DNA from: Tupaia tana
Lineage: Eukaryota > Chordata > Mammalia > Scandentia > Tupaiidae
DNA: 64,000 nt
Direction of reading: 5' to 3'
Assembly (NCBI GenBank): GCA_026018925.1
Contig: JAKSZU010000020.1
Coordinates: 43,307,102-43,371,101, forward strand
The first letter of the stretch is position 1, and every line of letters starts with the position of its first letter. Position numbers and translations under genes: made by a program. A model generated the notes under the pieces. That model was not told the DNA's origin and ran no database searches. It worked only from the letters and a program-made list of their open reading frames with translations. Positions 1 to 11,019 of the stretch are shown here, in pieces.

Positions 1-244
1 AGGCCTCGGAACAAAGTTATTTCCACAATGCTATTTAGCAATAGAATTACAGGGTCCAAAGGAATGAACATTTTATATTGTCAAGAGCCCTCTGAGAAAG
101 GGGTAATGATTTACACAGCCAAAAGCAAGCTTGTGTTATATCCGACCTACCCTACGCAGGAGAGGACATAAAGCAATCCGGCAGTAAGCCAATGGCAAGC
201 AGACAAAATCAAAAGTGTTTACAAAAGTTGTAAATGTGGTAACC

Positions 245-450
245 AAAGGTTCGAGTTTCAGACCCAGTGGCTTGAAAATCACACTGGGTGTGTATGCATG
301 CATCCCGAGGTCTTGGGAGAAGAGTAAACAGGGGGTTGCGGTGTGGCCATCCCCCTGGGGGTGATTCCTCACTTTCTCTCACACTGTCTCTGACTCTCTC
401 TCTCTGGTGAGCACATGTGCCCTAAGGCAAAAACCTCTTTAAAAAAAAAA
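245..450 (+). mobile_element. SINE, 5'-truncated head
   Basis: The B box (ggttcgagtttc), the conserved body and the 3' end (ccctaaggcaaaaacctctt plus A run) are present, but no A-box half is visible upstream. It lies directly against the 5' end of the L1 that follows. Confidence 0.75.
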
Positions 451-451
451 G

Positions 452-577
452 TTGTCACACACAGAGCCCAGTGCTAGCGTGAGAATCCATCCAGGCAGAT
501 CCAGCTGCTGTCCTGCACCTTCTGGGTCCAGCTTCACAGCTGTGAAGCTCTCCCAGCTAGGCCACTCCTCCCCACTA

Positions 578-619
<42 letters not shown>

Positions 620-1090
620 CCCCGTGCTAGCCAGGGAGGAAAAAACCTGCATCTCCTTCTTGCTCTTTTCTGTCCCTTTCAACTTTTTTCTTCTCTTTTT
701 TAAGGAAAAAAAAACAGCTTTTTCTCTCCCCTTCCTTGTACTTTTAAGTTGCTAATTGCCCTCTCTTCCTCTCACCCAGGTGAGAATTCATCCAGGCAGG
801 TCCATCTCTGCTGTCCTGTACCTTCATGTGGCTCACAAGCGCGCCACGCGGTTTTCATTTTTTAGCCCTTTTTCCTTTTCTGTGATGTATTTTTTTCTCC
901 TCTTTTCACTCTAGTTCTTTCCTTCTTTTTCTTCCTATTTCTTCACTTTTTCTTCCAATTGCTGTTTCCTCCTCCCTTTTTCTTTTTTCTTATTTTCCTA
1001 TTTTATTACTGACTCTTACCCACTGCCTAGAGAAGACTAGGTGCATAGTAACTAACCATCTGAATATTGGGAGTTTTAGAGAATTCTTTG
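452..1090 (+). promoter_or_regulatory. Probable L1 5' UTR with two related leader units
   Basis: Two related segments about 300 bp apart share gtgaga-t-catccaggcag followed by a 'gctgtcctg-accttc' run (near 479-525 and 780-830). Between and after them lie a (CA)n run and a long pyrimidine-rich stretch (about 840-1010). L1 5' UTRs in some mammals are made of tandem monomers with internal promoter activity. This could be such an array, but I infer it only from position and the repeat. Confidence 0.45.
574..617 (+). repeat. (CA)n microsatellite
   Basis: An uninterrupted run of about 20 CA units lies within the L1 leader. Confidence 0.95.
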
Positions 1091-1600
1091 CCCCTCACTG
1101 TACTGGTTAAAAAGAGAGAAACTCTCCTTCATAAATCTAATTTCAACACTCCTCCTGTGATCCCCACACTGGAGGACACAGTAGAAGGGAGAAAATAGCA
1201 CCAGATTATTTCACAGCTAGGGAAATGCACAAGTTCACACTAACAGAATCCTTCTCCAACAAATTAGCCAAAAGTGAATACATTGCCAATAACTAAAAAT
1301 CGTGGAAAAAAAAGCCTCAAGTATGAAGAGAATCAAGTAGTATATCACCCACAAGAGACCACTCTAATTCATCTCCAAGTAGGAAAACATTAGAGAATAT
1401 TACCGAAATGCCAGAAAAGAATTTAGAGCATTTATGGTAACAAAATTCTATGAGATATAAGAGAAAAGAGACACAGCTCCAAGAGATGAGGAAGTCCTTC
1501 CACGATATGAAAGAAGAATTGGACACCATAAAAAAGAATCAGATGGAACTGTTAGATATGAAGGTTGTATGTAATACAGGAAATCAAAACCTCCCTCAAA

Positions 1601-1892
1601 AGTATTAAAAGCAGGGGGAACCAGCAGTTAGCGTAATGGCTATGTCGCTGGACTCCCACATAGTCTACTGCGGTTCGCGTCCCGGACCCGGTGGCTTAAA
1701 AACTCACGCCGGGCGCGTGTGCGTGTGTTCCCAAGATCCCGAGAGGAGAATGGAGGAGAAGAGATTGCAGCATGACCATCCCCCCTGGGGGGTGATTTCT
1801 CGCTTTCTGTCTCTATGTCTCTCTCTGTCTGTCTGGTGAGCGCAAGCGCCCTATAGCGAAAACCTCTCCAAAAAAAAAGTATTAAAAGCAGG
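1601..1892 (+). repeat. 15 bp target-site duplication flanking a SINE-A
   Basis: agtattaaaagcagg occurs at 1601-1615 and again, identical, at 1878-1892. A perfect duplication with an A tail on the 3' side is the signature of L1-type target-primed insertion and suggests a fairly recent event. Confidence 0.95.
1616..1877 (+). mobile_element. SINE-A, full length
   Basis: It has a complete tRNA-like head (A box ttagcgtaatgg, B box ggttcgcgtcc), a body, and a 3' end ccctatagcgaaaacctctcc with A8. It is inserted in the L1 ORF1 remnant and so is younger than the L1. It serves well as a reference copy because its duplication fixes both ends. Confidence 0.95.
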
Positions 1893-2566
1893 TTAGACCA
1901 CGCAGAAGATCAAATCTCAGAAGTAGAAGACAAAACCAGTGACCTATAAAAAATTTAAAAAAAAATACTGAGAAAACAGCCAAGAAAATTGAAGATACTA
2001 TACTAGATACCATGAAATGTCTAAATGTCTGAATAATTGGTATGCCAGAAGATGAAGAAACCAATAAAGGCATTGATAATCTATTCCATGAAATTCTGGA
2101 AGAAAACTTCCCAAGTCTAGAGAGGCAAACATCCAGACCCAAGAAATACAAAGAACCTCAAGTAGAATCAATCCAAGAAGATCCTCTCCATGGCACATCA
2201 TAGCTAGATTATCCAAAGCCACAGACAAAGACAAGATACTAAGCTTATCAATAGAGAAATGACAAATCACTTACAAAGGCTATCCCATCAGGCTAACACC
2301 AGATCTCTCATTGGATACAATGTAAGCAAGGAAGGAATGGGGAAATATATTCTAAGTGTTAAATGAAAAACAATTTCAACCAAGAACACTATACCTGTCA
2401 AGATTATCTTTCCTGTGGGAAAAGAAGATAATAAATCATTCTCAGATAAACAAAGCCTGAAAGAATTTACCAACTCCAGATCAGCGCTGCAAGAAATTCT
2501 GAAAGGAGTACTATACCAAGAAAACTAAAGACAGACAGCAATTAGAGAACAAAAACAACTGAGTAC

Positions 2567-5500
2567 ATGGCCAACTTAATGGTAGGGACAAGTCTGGAAA
2601 TTGTGATTATACTGGTGAATGTTAATGAATTAAATTCTCCAGTCAAGAGACACAGACTGATGGAATGGATTAAAAATCAGAAATCCTCCACCTGCTTCCT
2701 ACAAGAAACCCATCTCATGGATAAAGACATACACAGACTAAAAGTAAAGGGCCGGAAAAGGATATTCCATGAAAATGGAAACCAAAAAAGAACAGGGGTC
2801 ACTATACTGATTTTGGACAAAATAGGCTTTAAGACAAAAATGATAAGAAGAGACAAAGAAGGGCATTATATAGTAGTAAAAGGGCTAATTCATCAAAAAG
2901 ATATAACGCTTATAAACATCTATGCACCCAACTCAGAGACTTAAAAGGAGAGATAGACTATAACACAATGATTGTTGGAGATCTCAACACCCCATTATCT
3001 CCTTTAGACAGGTTAATGAGACAAAAAAAAAGCAAAGAGATTCTGGACCTAAATGATACCATAAATGGACCTGATAGACATCTATAGAACTTTCCACCCA
3101 AAAAAACCCACAAAATATACATTTTTCTCAGTGCTACATGATTGGGCATAAAACCAGCCTTTACAGATTCAAAGGCATAGAAACTATATCCAGTATCTTC
3201 TCTGACCATGATGAAATTAAACTTGATATTATTTTCAGGAAAAACCCTCAAAAATACACAAATACATTGAAACTGAATAACCTACTTCTGAATGACTTCA
3301 TGATTACTGAAGAAATCAAGACTGAAATCAAAAGATTCATGAAGACAAATGATAATGAGCACACAAGTTTCCATCATTTATGGGACATTGCAAAAGCAGT
3401 CATATCATAGCAATTGTGTACACAACAAAAGGGAAAGGTGGCAAAAGAACAACCTAACATCACGCCTCGGGGAATTGGAAAAACAACAACAGAAAAATAA
3501 AAAAAAAAATGCCAGGAGAAAAGAAATAATAAAGATTCGAGCAGAAATAAATGAAATACAAAATAAGCAAACTATACAGAAAATAAATGAAAGCAAAGGC
3601 TGGTTCTTTGAAAAGATAAACAAGATTGACACATCATTAGCTAGACTAATTAAGGAGAGAAAAGAAACAGACACTTCAAATATGCAATGAATCAGGCAAC
3701 ATTACTACAGACGTAATAGAAATACGAAACATCTATAGAGGATACTATGAGCGACTATATGCCAACAAAGGAGAAAACCTGAATGAGATGTACAAATTCC
3801 TGGACACATATAATCTACGAAGATTGACACTGGAGGACATAGAAAGCCTGAATAGACCTCTTACAAGCAATGAGATTGATTTAGTAATAAATAACCTCCT
3901 GACAAAGAAAAGTCCATGTCCCGATGGCTTCACTGCTGAATTTTATAAAATTTTAAAGAAGAGGTAACCCCCATTCTACTCACACTGTTTCTAGAGATCC
4001 AAAAGGAAAGAATCCTTCCAAATTCACTCTTGAAGCCTCCATTACCCTCATCCCCAAAATGGATAAGGATACAACAAAAAAAGGGAAACTACAGACTTAA
4101 ATCTCTGATTAATATAGATGCAAAAATTCTCATCAAGATACTTGCTAACCATATTCAACAGCATATAAAAAAGGTTATTCATCATGACCAGGTAGACTTC
4201 ATTCCAGGGATGTAAGGGTGGTTCAACATACGCAAAACCATAAGTGTAATACACTATATTAACAGAAAGAAAGATGAAAGCCACATTATCATCTCAATTG
4301 ATGCAGAAAAAGCATTTGACAAAATACAACATTCTTTCATGATTAAGACTCTCATGAAAATTGGCGTAGAAGGATCATTTCTCAGCATAATAAAAGTCAT
4401 CTATGAAAAACCTATAGCTAACATTATACTGAATGGGGAAAAGCTGAAAGTTTTTCCACTAAAAACTGATACAAGACAAGGCTGTCCACTGTCTCCTCTC
4501 CTATTCAATATAGTATTGGAAGTCCTAGCTAATGTGATCAGACAAGAGAAGGAAATAAAAGGCATTCCAATAGTGGGGAAAAAGCTGAAATTATCTCTTG
4601 TTTTCAGATGACATAATTGTATACATAAAAGACCCAACAGTATCCATGAGAAAACTTCTTGAAGTAATAAATGCATGCAGTAAAGTGGCAGGATACAAAA
4701 TTAACTTACAAAGATCTATAGCATTTCTGTACACAAGCAACAAGCAGACTGAGACAGAACTGAAGAAAGTAGTACCATTTACCATAATCACAAGAAGTAT
4801 AAGATACCTAGGAATAAAACTAACCAAGGACGTCAAAGACCTCTATAAGGAAAACTATGAAAACCTTACAAAGGAAATCAAAAAGGACACAAAAAGTGGA
4901 AGGACATCCCATGTTCCTGGATTGGCAAAATTAATATAATCAAAATGACAATCCTAATCAAATTAATCTACATGTTTAATGCAATCCCTATAAAATTAAA
5001 AGAGACATTCTTCACAGATCTAGAAAAGGCAATCATAGAATTTGTCTGGAATCATAAAAAATCCTGTATTGCCAAAGCAATCCTACACAAGAAAAGTGGA
5101 GTGGATGGCATCTCACTTCCTGACCCCAAAATATATTACAAAGCTGTGATCATCAAAACAGCATGATATTGGCACAAAAACAGACATGAGGATCAATGGA
5201 ACAGAGTAGAGACCCCAGAAATAACCCCCAAAACATGCAACCAACTGATCTTTGACAAAGGGTACCAGTCAATCCGTGGGAAAAGAAAAACCTCTTTAGC
5301 AAATGGTGCTGGAAAAACTGGGTATTCACCTACAGAAAGATGAATCTGAACTCCTATCTCTCACTATTAACAAAAATCAACTCAAAGTGGATCAAAGATC
5401 TAAACCTAAGACCACAAACTATAAAACTACTGGTGGAAAACACTGGGGAAACTCTAGGAGACATTGGGGTAGGCAAAGACTTCTCAAGGAAGACCCCCAA

Positions 5501-5618
5501 AGCACTGGAAATAATCTCCAAAATAAACAGGTGGGATTACATCAGATTAAGAAGTTTCTGCACAGCAAAGGACACAGTAATTAGTGTGAGTCAACAACCC
5601 TCAGAATGGGGGTATTAA
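2567..5618 (+). pseudogene. L1 ORF2 remnant (endonuclease-reverse transcriptase)
   Basis: ORF2p nicks target DNA and reverse-transcribes RNA. The start at 2567 is chosen because the first frame runs straight into the endonuclease domain: NELNSPVKRHR then CFLQETHL, and later INIYAPN. Reverse-transcriptase blocks follow in several frames: VDFIPGM (about 4192-4212), [12 protein letters not shown] (about 4470-4510) and FSDD at about 4601-4612, where the active-site box is normally FADD. The C-terminal part reads through 5166 and 5340-5618. At least one stop at 2944 and many frameshifts make it non-functional. Codon 1 to the last recognisable block spans about 3.05 kb, short of the usual 3.8 kb, so internal deletions are present. 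Confidence 0.9.
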
Positions 5619-5745
5619 TGAGGATGCGTATAGTGTTCTCAACTGGACTGAGATGTGTAACATGCTGGGTAAAATCTCTTTACAATCTAAATAATGTATA
5701 GCAATTGAATGTATAAATAATAATAATAAAAGAAAAAAACTAAAT

Positions 5746-6250
5746 TAGCTATTCAAAACTGGCCACTTGCTGGTCTCTAGAAGTATGCCAATGCTCTTCA
5801 AATTTCCTTGCTCACATGTCCCTAAAAATAAATATGAAAAGCTATATACCAATATACATATTCTTAGGGTATTACTAAGATATTTCAATATTGGTTTAAA
5901 TCATTACAGCATATTGTAAATATTCATATTTGTAAATATCACGTTTCATTACATTTTAAAATATAATAAATACAATAAAATCTAAATATCAAAATTTGAT
6001 ACCCACTATCATCTATTTAAAAGATTCATAAACATGCTCTTTGATGACTGGACATTTTATAAGATATTTTGTCTCTTTGTGAAGTTTTTTCATTTCATTT
6101 CCCTCACATAATTTTAACCTAATGTAATATAATGTTATGCTTAAAACAATTTATTGATTGCCCTATAATATTTGTTTGCCACAAATATATTTCAAAACTG
6201 AACATTTTAAAAATTAATAAATAAATGAAAGAGAACACTCCAGTCATCTT
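5746..6250. other. AT-rich DNA, no feature seen
   Basis: The stretch is strongly A/T rich, with no open frame, SINE or duplicated motif. It may be old LINE sequence past recognition. Confidence 0.5.
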
Positions 6251-6254
6251 AACA

Positions 6255-6500
6255 AAGTAGATGGTGAAGCGTGTCGCAGGGATAGGTAAAGACCCCACTT
6301 TCTGGGGGACTGAACACACAGTGCTGTGTGATGCTGACACACGTGAAGGTTCTGGGTTTGTGTCGGAGACTTTTCTGAATACACAGGAACACAAAGCCTG
6401 TGATCCAAGATCGACTGGGGCTGGGTGTGAGTTACGGTGTGAGGGCCCCTGTTGAGGGTAAATCTCTCTCTCTTCCTTATGGGAAAAGAAAACGGATAAC
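6255..6500 (+). mobile_element. Possible SINE-C (old)
   Basis: A weak tRNA-like start (gtgaagcgtgtcgcaggg) is followed by a gttacggtgtgagggcccctg segment and a TCTC block, with an A-rich end near 6510. The same gattacggtg... TCTCTC ending recurs at 15020-15065. The boundaries are approximate. Confidence 0.35.
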
Positions 6501-6559
6501 TTAAAAAATAAAAAGAGAAAGAAAAGGAAAGGAAAGACTCACATTCACCTCAAGTCAAG

Positions 6560-7328
6560 ACAACCTAAATATTTGTATAAAATGTACTTTGTTACTCTTT
6601 GCCGGATCCCACATTTAGGCACAAATGATCAGACAAAATCCACATGCAAACAAACAGTTCCTTATGTATCAATCCCATTTGTGCTTTAAATCTTGGAACT
6701 TGGAGAAATCTGGTCCTTTTAAGGAAGCGACCTTCAGGCTCACCCCAGATTATCTTCTTTTTCTAAGGAAAACTGTTTTATATAAATCATCTAGTTATAG
6801 GAGAGTTAAAACAGCCATCTTCACCTTTCTAAGAGCTTCTATTCTAATGGAGAAACAGTGATAAGTAGTGTATAAAATACATAGTACAACGTATCAAATG
6901 ATGCTATTGAAGAGAAAAATACAGCAGAAATAGCAATTCAAAAGGACAAATTTATGAGGCTGCCATTTTAAATAGGGTTGTAAGGGGAAACCTCAGTGAT
7001 GGTATTGGTGCCAAAATCTGAAAGAGGTGGGGGAATAATCCATGTGAGTATCTAGGGGAAGAACATTCTAGACGTAATCTTTATACATCAAAGAATTTGC
7101 TTCCTCGCTGTCAATTCAAGGAAATCACTGATATTGTCAATAGTTCTTATCAAAAAAAATTGTTCTAAATACAATATTCAATTGAAAAATACAAACTTAT
7201 AGTATAAGAAAATTACTTTGTTTTATATATGTAAGGATGTCTACCACACAGAGGGTACTATATAAATGTTTCACTGAGTAAATATTGACTTTGACAGAGT
7301 TCAATTTTTAAAAAATTAATTAATTAGA
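6560..7328. other. Unassigned DNA with an old repeat trace
   Basis: No gene is seen. The part at about 6885-7085 (moderately A/G rich, containing gggaagaacattctag) resembles a widespread ancient mammalian interspersed repeat also suspected at 42215-42890. I cannot name its class. Confidence 0.3.
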
Positions 7329-7443
7329 GGGACCAGCAGTTAGCGTAATGGTTATGTCACTGGACTTTCATGTAGTCGACCGCTGTTCGAGTCCCAGACC
7401 CGGTGGCTTAAACGCACACCGGCACATGTGTGTGCCCAAAATA
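7329..7443 (+). mobile_element. SINE-A, 3'-truncated
   Basis: The head is intact (accagcagttagcgtaatgg, B box ctgttcgagtcc), but the copy stops after tgtgtgcccaaaat, where a small transposon end begins. The body and A tail are absent. Confidence 0.85.
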
Positions 7444-7475
7444 TGTCATGACCTTCCTGACAACCTAGTAAAAGC
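7444..7475 (+). mobile_element. Half of small palindromic transposon (type 2)
   Basis: gtcatgaccttcctgaca followed by acctagtaa matches the right ends of the elements at 12383 and 25652. The left half is missing, and the SINE-A fragment abuts instead. Confidence 0.5.
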
Positions 7476-7479
7476 AAAC

Positions 7480-8818
7480 TTTGAAAATAAAATTTGGAGA
7501 GTAAGACAAAATTCATAAAAATTGTCCTATCTATTCTATGGAAATATATTTATGCACCCCCAAAAAATATAATTAAGGAAGGTCATTTAAATATAATGTA
7601 TAATTCTCAAAAAAAAAAAAAATAGTTACCTGCATGAGTTTTCACTAGGGGACTGATTAAATACATTTTTAGTAACACTTATTGTTTTTAAAAAGCAAGT
7701 GACCAGACAGCTCACAGAGCATGCCCCATCCCCATTCGTCTATAGGTGCAACTGTACCTGTGTGTTTGCCATGTGCCCACACAAGGCTACCGAGGACAAA
7801 GACTTTTGGTGACTCACCTCACACTGCGAGCAGCAGAACCCTCTGAACAGGATGGCAAGGAGGAAGTCAGAGAGGGGCCCTGAGGGCTTCCTCGCTCTGC
7901 TGCTTCTGCCAGCGTTTGTATGTAATTCACTCGTGCTAATACCTTGTAAAGAGTAGGAACTGATTCTGTCATTTTTTTCTTCAAGTGCCATTAGATGAAT
8001 TGCCAAGACTTCTTGTCCATAAGGAAAGAACTCATGAGTACCAAGGAAGATCTTGCATTTTTTCTGGAAACATGGGCCAAAGGTTTGCACGAGTGCCGTC
8101 CAGTCAGCCCCAAAGTGCTTGATGATTAAAACATGCTTCCTGGCATTGATCGTCCAGTCTAGCTCTCAATGGGATGCAGATAGAGCGCAGCTTGACTCAA
8201 TTCCATCTTATAGGATATCATTTCACCCCAAGCCAGGAGTCCAGGGCCCTGCCAGGTACAGGATCTTTATTAAGCCTCTGTGCCTGGAAGCCGGGGCCAC
8301 GAAGCAGATGCTACACTAGAATTAGTGGAAAGCAAGGAAGTATTTTTAAAGCAGATATTGATTTCAAATGGCAGAATGCCTCCCCTGTAGAAGACAACAA
8401 TATAAATCATAGCACTGCATACAGTGGAAATTATCTCTCTTCAACACGTTCATTCAGAAAACTCTCTCGGGCTGAAAGCTTCACCAAGACTCGCCAGAGC
8501 AAACGGGTCCCCGTGTCTTCTGGGACGTGACAGCCAGTCACCGCGGCAAATGCAGAGCCGGGAGTGGGAGCCCAGGCCGCTGACGGCACCCGGCAGCTCG
8601 GGCTGTCAGGTCAGAAGGGCTACACAAGCCCACCGCCCTGCCCGGGCCGGAAATCCAGACTCTCCAAATGGAAAGGGGCTCGTAACTTACTTGCCCCCCA
8701 GAACCGACCAGATCTGGGTTCAAGTGTTAAAATACCTGATCTAAATAGATGTGAAGCTACTTTTTTTACACTTATTTAATATATTGTAAATATTCCAGGT
8801 GTTTAAAAGGATTAATAT
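7480..8818. other. Single-copy DNA, no gene recognised
   Basis: No repeat family was recognised. Overlapping open frames at 8053-8779 lie in a GC-richer stretch (8460-8690) and show no protein family resemblance or convincing splice context. Confidence 0.45.
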
Positions 8819-8819
8819 G

Positions 8820-9340
8820 GAGCCAGCTAGTGGCATGGTGGTTAAGGCGGCTGGATCCCAGATGGCCAACTGCACAGTTAGAGTCCCGGACCCGGCGGCT
8901 TAAAAATCACATTAGGGGGACCAGCAGTTAGCGTAATGGCTATGTCGCTGGACTCCCACGTAGTCGACCGCGGTTCGCGTCACGGACCCGGTGGCTTAAA
9001 ACCCACGCCGAGCGCGTGTGCGTGCGTGCCCAAGATCCCAAGAGGAGAATGGAGGAGAAGGGATTGCGGCGTGGCCATCCCCCCTGGGGGGTGATTTCTT
9101 GCCTTCTGTCTCTCTGTCTCTCTCTGTCTGGCGAGCACACGCGCCCTATAGCAAAAATCTCTCAAAAGAAAAAAAATCACATTAGGCATGTGTACATGCC
9201 CCAAATCTCAGGAAAAGGGATTACAGGGTGGCCATCCCCCCTTGAGAGGCAATTTCTCACTTTTCCCCCTTCTCTCTGTCTCTCTCTGGCAAGCACACAC
9301 GCCCTATGGCAAAAATTGAATAACAAGATGAATATGTCTA
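8820..9340 (+). mobile_element. SINE-B, split by a SINE-A
   Basis: The head at 8820-8910 (gtggcatggtggttaaggcg) and the body plus 3' end at 9187-9325 (ccctatggcaaaaatt) belong to one copy. It was interrupted after the tRNA-like region. Confidence 0.9.
8917..9171 (+). mobile_element. SINE-A, full length, nested
   Basis: It is flanked by the duplication aaaatcacattagg (ending 8916, and again ending 9186). It is inserted in the same orientation into SINE-B, which shows SINE-B to be the older of the two here. Confidence 0.95.
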
Positions 9341-9424
9341 TATTATAAAATATTAGTCATCACGAAGCTGCGAAAACATTAATTCAGAATATTATCTGCA
9401 CTACCATTCTAACCATTTTAAAAT

Positions 9425-9592
9425 AGCCCAGCTGCAGTGGCATGCCGCCGGGAGCCATGCAGGCCGCCTGGCTTCCATCCCAGGCCTAACCGACCGCACC
9501 AGGTGCCGAGAGTGGGAGCGGGGCTGGGCGAGGCTGCTGAGGATACGGCCTCCGTCCCTCTTTAGCTCACTCTCCAAAAAAATGTCTTAAAA
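9425..9592 (+). mobile_element. Possible SINE-C (old, GC-rich)
   Basis: The head-like gcccagctgcagtggcatgc is followed by a GC-rich core and a gctcactctccaaaaaaatg 3' end. It is not clearly SINE-A or SINE-B. Confidence 0.4.
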
Positions 9593-9599
9593 CTTTACT

Positions 9600-10030
9600 G
9601 AGTAAATAAAATTTTTAACCCAGGTTTTAAACATATCCACTAAGAGTTTCAAATAAGGAGTGAGGGCTTGTATATGCCATGGCCAGTGAAGTTATCAAAA
9701 ACAAAGAGAGTCAGATTTTTCCAATAATCAGGAGCAACGTAGCTCTTTTGTCCATGGGTGTGCAAGAGTGCACACGCACACACAGAGGACCTTTTTAAAG
9801 GCCAGAAGGTAGTAGTCTGATTACTTAGAGAAATAAAATGAGTTACTAAAAATACAGAGAAACAATAGAACTATGCCCATGTCAAAATACAAGTAAATAG
9901 GAAATACCTTTTTACTGCTTAATCGAGAGAAATTTATCTACACTTCTCAGTGAAAACATATACTGAAAATACTCTATTCCTGATACAAGAAATAATATGA
10001 CCTCCTCAAAGGAAGAATTTTCTTTATTTT
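9600..10030. other. AT-rich DNA, no feature seen
   Basis: No gene or clear repeat was found. It may contain old LINE sequence. Confidence 0.4.
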
Positions 10031-10035
10031 TAATA

Positions 10036-10256
10036 ATTTGTTATGTGGCACATGCACTCACTAGAGAGAGAGACACAGAGAGAGACAGAAAGTGGGAAAT
10101 CACCCCCTAGGGGGGATGGCCATGCCACAGTCCCCTCTCCTCCATTTTCCTCTCGGGATTTTGGGCACACACGCCTAGTGTATTTGCAAGCCACCAGGTC
10201 TGGAACTTGAACTGCAGTCAGCCCCACCTTAACCTCCACACCACTGGCTGGCCCCA
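10036..10256 (-). mobile_element. SINE-B
   Basis: Read on the minus strand, the head begins ggggccagccagtggtgtgg, followed by the conserved body. The 3' terminal cctatagc motif is decayed, leaving a T-rich stretch at 10020-10040. Confidence 0.85.
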
Positions 10257-10259
10257 AAA

Positions 10260-10830
10260 GAAGTGTTTTTTGATCCTTCTAAATGCATGCAATCTGGCCT
10301 TTTTCCACTTTAATTTTTTTCTGCAGGCACACAATCTCACCAAATTGTGCCAACTCCCCGCCCGGAAGTTTAGGAAGGGCCCGTAGAGAACATTAGTTTC
10401 GCCTAGTCTTTGAAATTATTTATAAAATTACCTTATTCTTATGAAATTTTTAGGAGAAAACATAAGAGAAAATCTTTATGACCTTGAGTTAAGCTTACTT
10501 AGCTCTGACACCCAAAGTATGATCCATAAAAGAAAACAATTGACGAATTTAGACTTCATCAGAACTGACCACTTATTTTTCCAATTCATCTCTAAGTAAA
10601 TGAAAAGTCTCAAATTAGGAGAAAAAATATGTAAACAATGTGAGTGTGTATATGTACAGCATTGTAAGTGTGTCTGACATGTAGTTACGCACACACGGTG
10701 TGTACTCAGAATGCACGAAGAACCCTTCGGTAAGGAAGGACGAGTGTCCCAGTGAAAATGGGTGGAGGATTGAAAAGCACTTCACTGTCGAACGTACAGC
10801 CATGCAGGGCACAGGTGGCCATGACAGGTC
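10260..10830. other. Single-copy DNA, no feature seen
   Basis: The stretch is AT-rich and alternating TG/CA runs are present (10640-10700). No coding evidence was seen. Confidence 0.4.
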
Positions 10831-10834
10831 ACGG

Positions 10835-11015
10835 GCAGGTCACCTATACAGTGCTGCCGTAAGATTACAACGGAGCTCGAGCTCCCTGCTGCCGGGGCAT
10901 CGTCGCTCCTGTGGCGGCACAGTGCGGGCATGACTCACGTGCTGAGGTGACCGTGCACACACCTAGTGCACTGCGGCCACCTCAAAGCTACAGCACGTAC
11001 AGTTGTGTCCTGTGA
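10835..11015 (+). repeat. Old mammalian interspersed repeat, class unassigned
   Basis: The order of the short blocks agattacaacggagct, gactcacgtgctgaggtga, cctagtgcactgc and tacagcacgtacagttgtgt matches a repeat I know from other mammals. I cannot recall its class with confidence. Confidence 0.4.
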
Positions 11016-11019
11016 CTGC

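Larger units (their letters stand above)
1240..2527 (+). pseudogene. L1 ORF1 remnant (RNA-binding chaperone), interrupted
   Basis: Fragments in shifting frames read like the L1 ORF1 protein. The segment near 2030-2160 has the character of the RRM-containing region (IIGMPEDEE, then ILEENFPSL). The segment near 2280-2510 resembles the C-terminal domain before the ORF2 start. ORF1p is a trimeric nucleic-acid chaperone in the L1 ribonucleoprotein. Numerous stops and frameshifts and a 262 bp SINE insertion destroy the gene. The start is uncertain because the N-terminal coiled coil is poorly conserved. Confidence 0.7.
452..5745 (+). mobile_element. L1 LINE, nearly full length, inactive
   Basis: The order is a GC- then pyrimidine-rich 5' leader (about 452-1090), a decayed ORF1 (about 1240-2527), a decayed ORF2 (2567 to about 5618) and a short AT-rich 3' UTR ending in an A-rich tail near 5700-5745. 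Both ORFs carry many stops and frameshifts, so the copy cannot encode its machinery. A SINE sits inside ORF1. The 5' boundary is inferred from the end of the preceding SINE and could be off by tens of bases. The element is in sense orientation and has lost about 0.5-1 kb or less relative to a usual 6 kb L1. Confidence 0.9.

Noticed and set aside
1616..1690. Functional tRNA genes at SINE heads
   Set aside because: The A and B boxes are present but the cloverleaf pairing is not maintained and each head continues into a SINE body.
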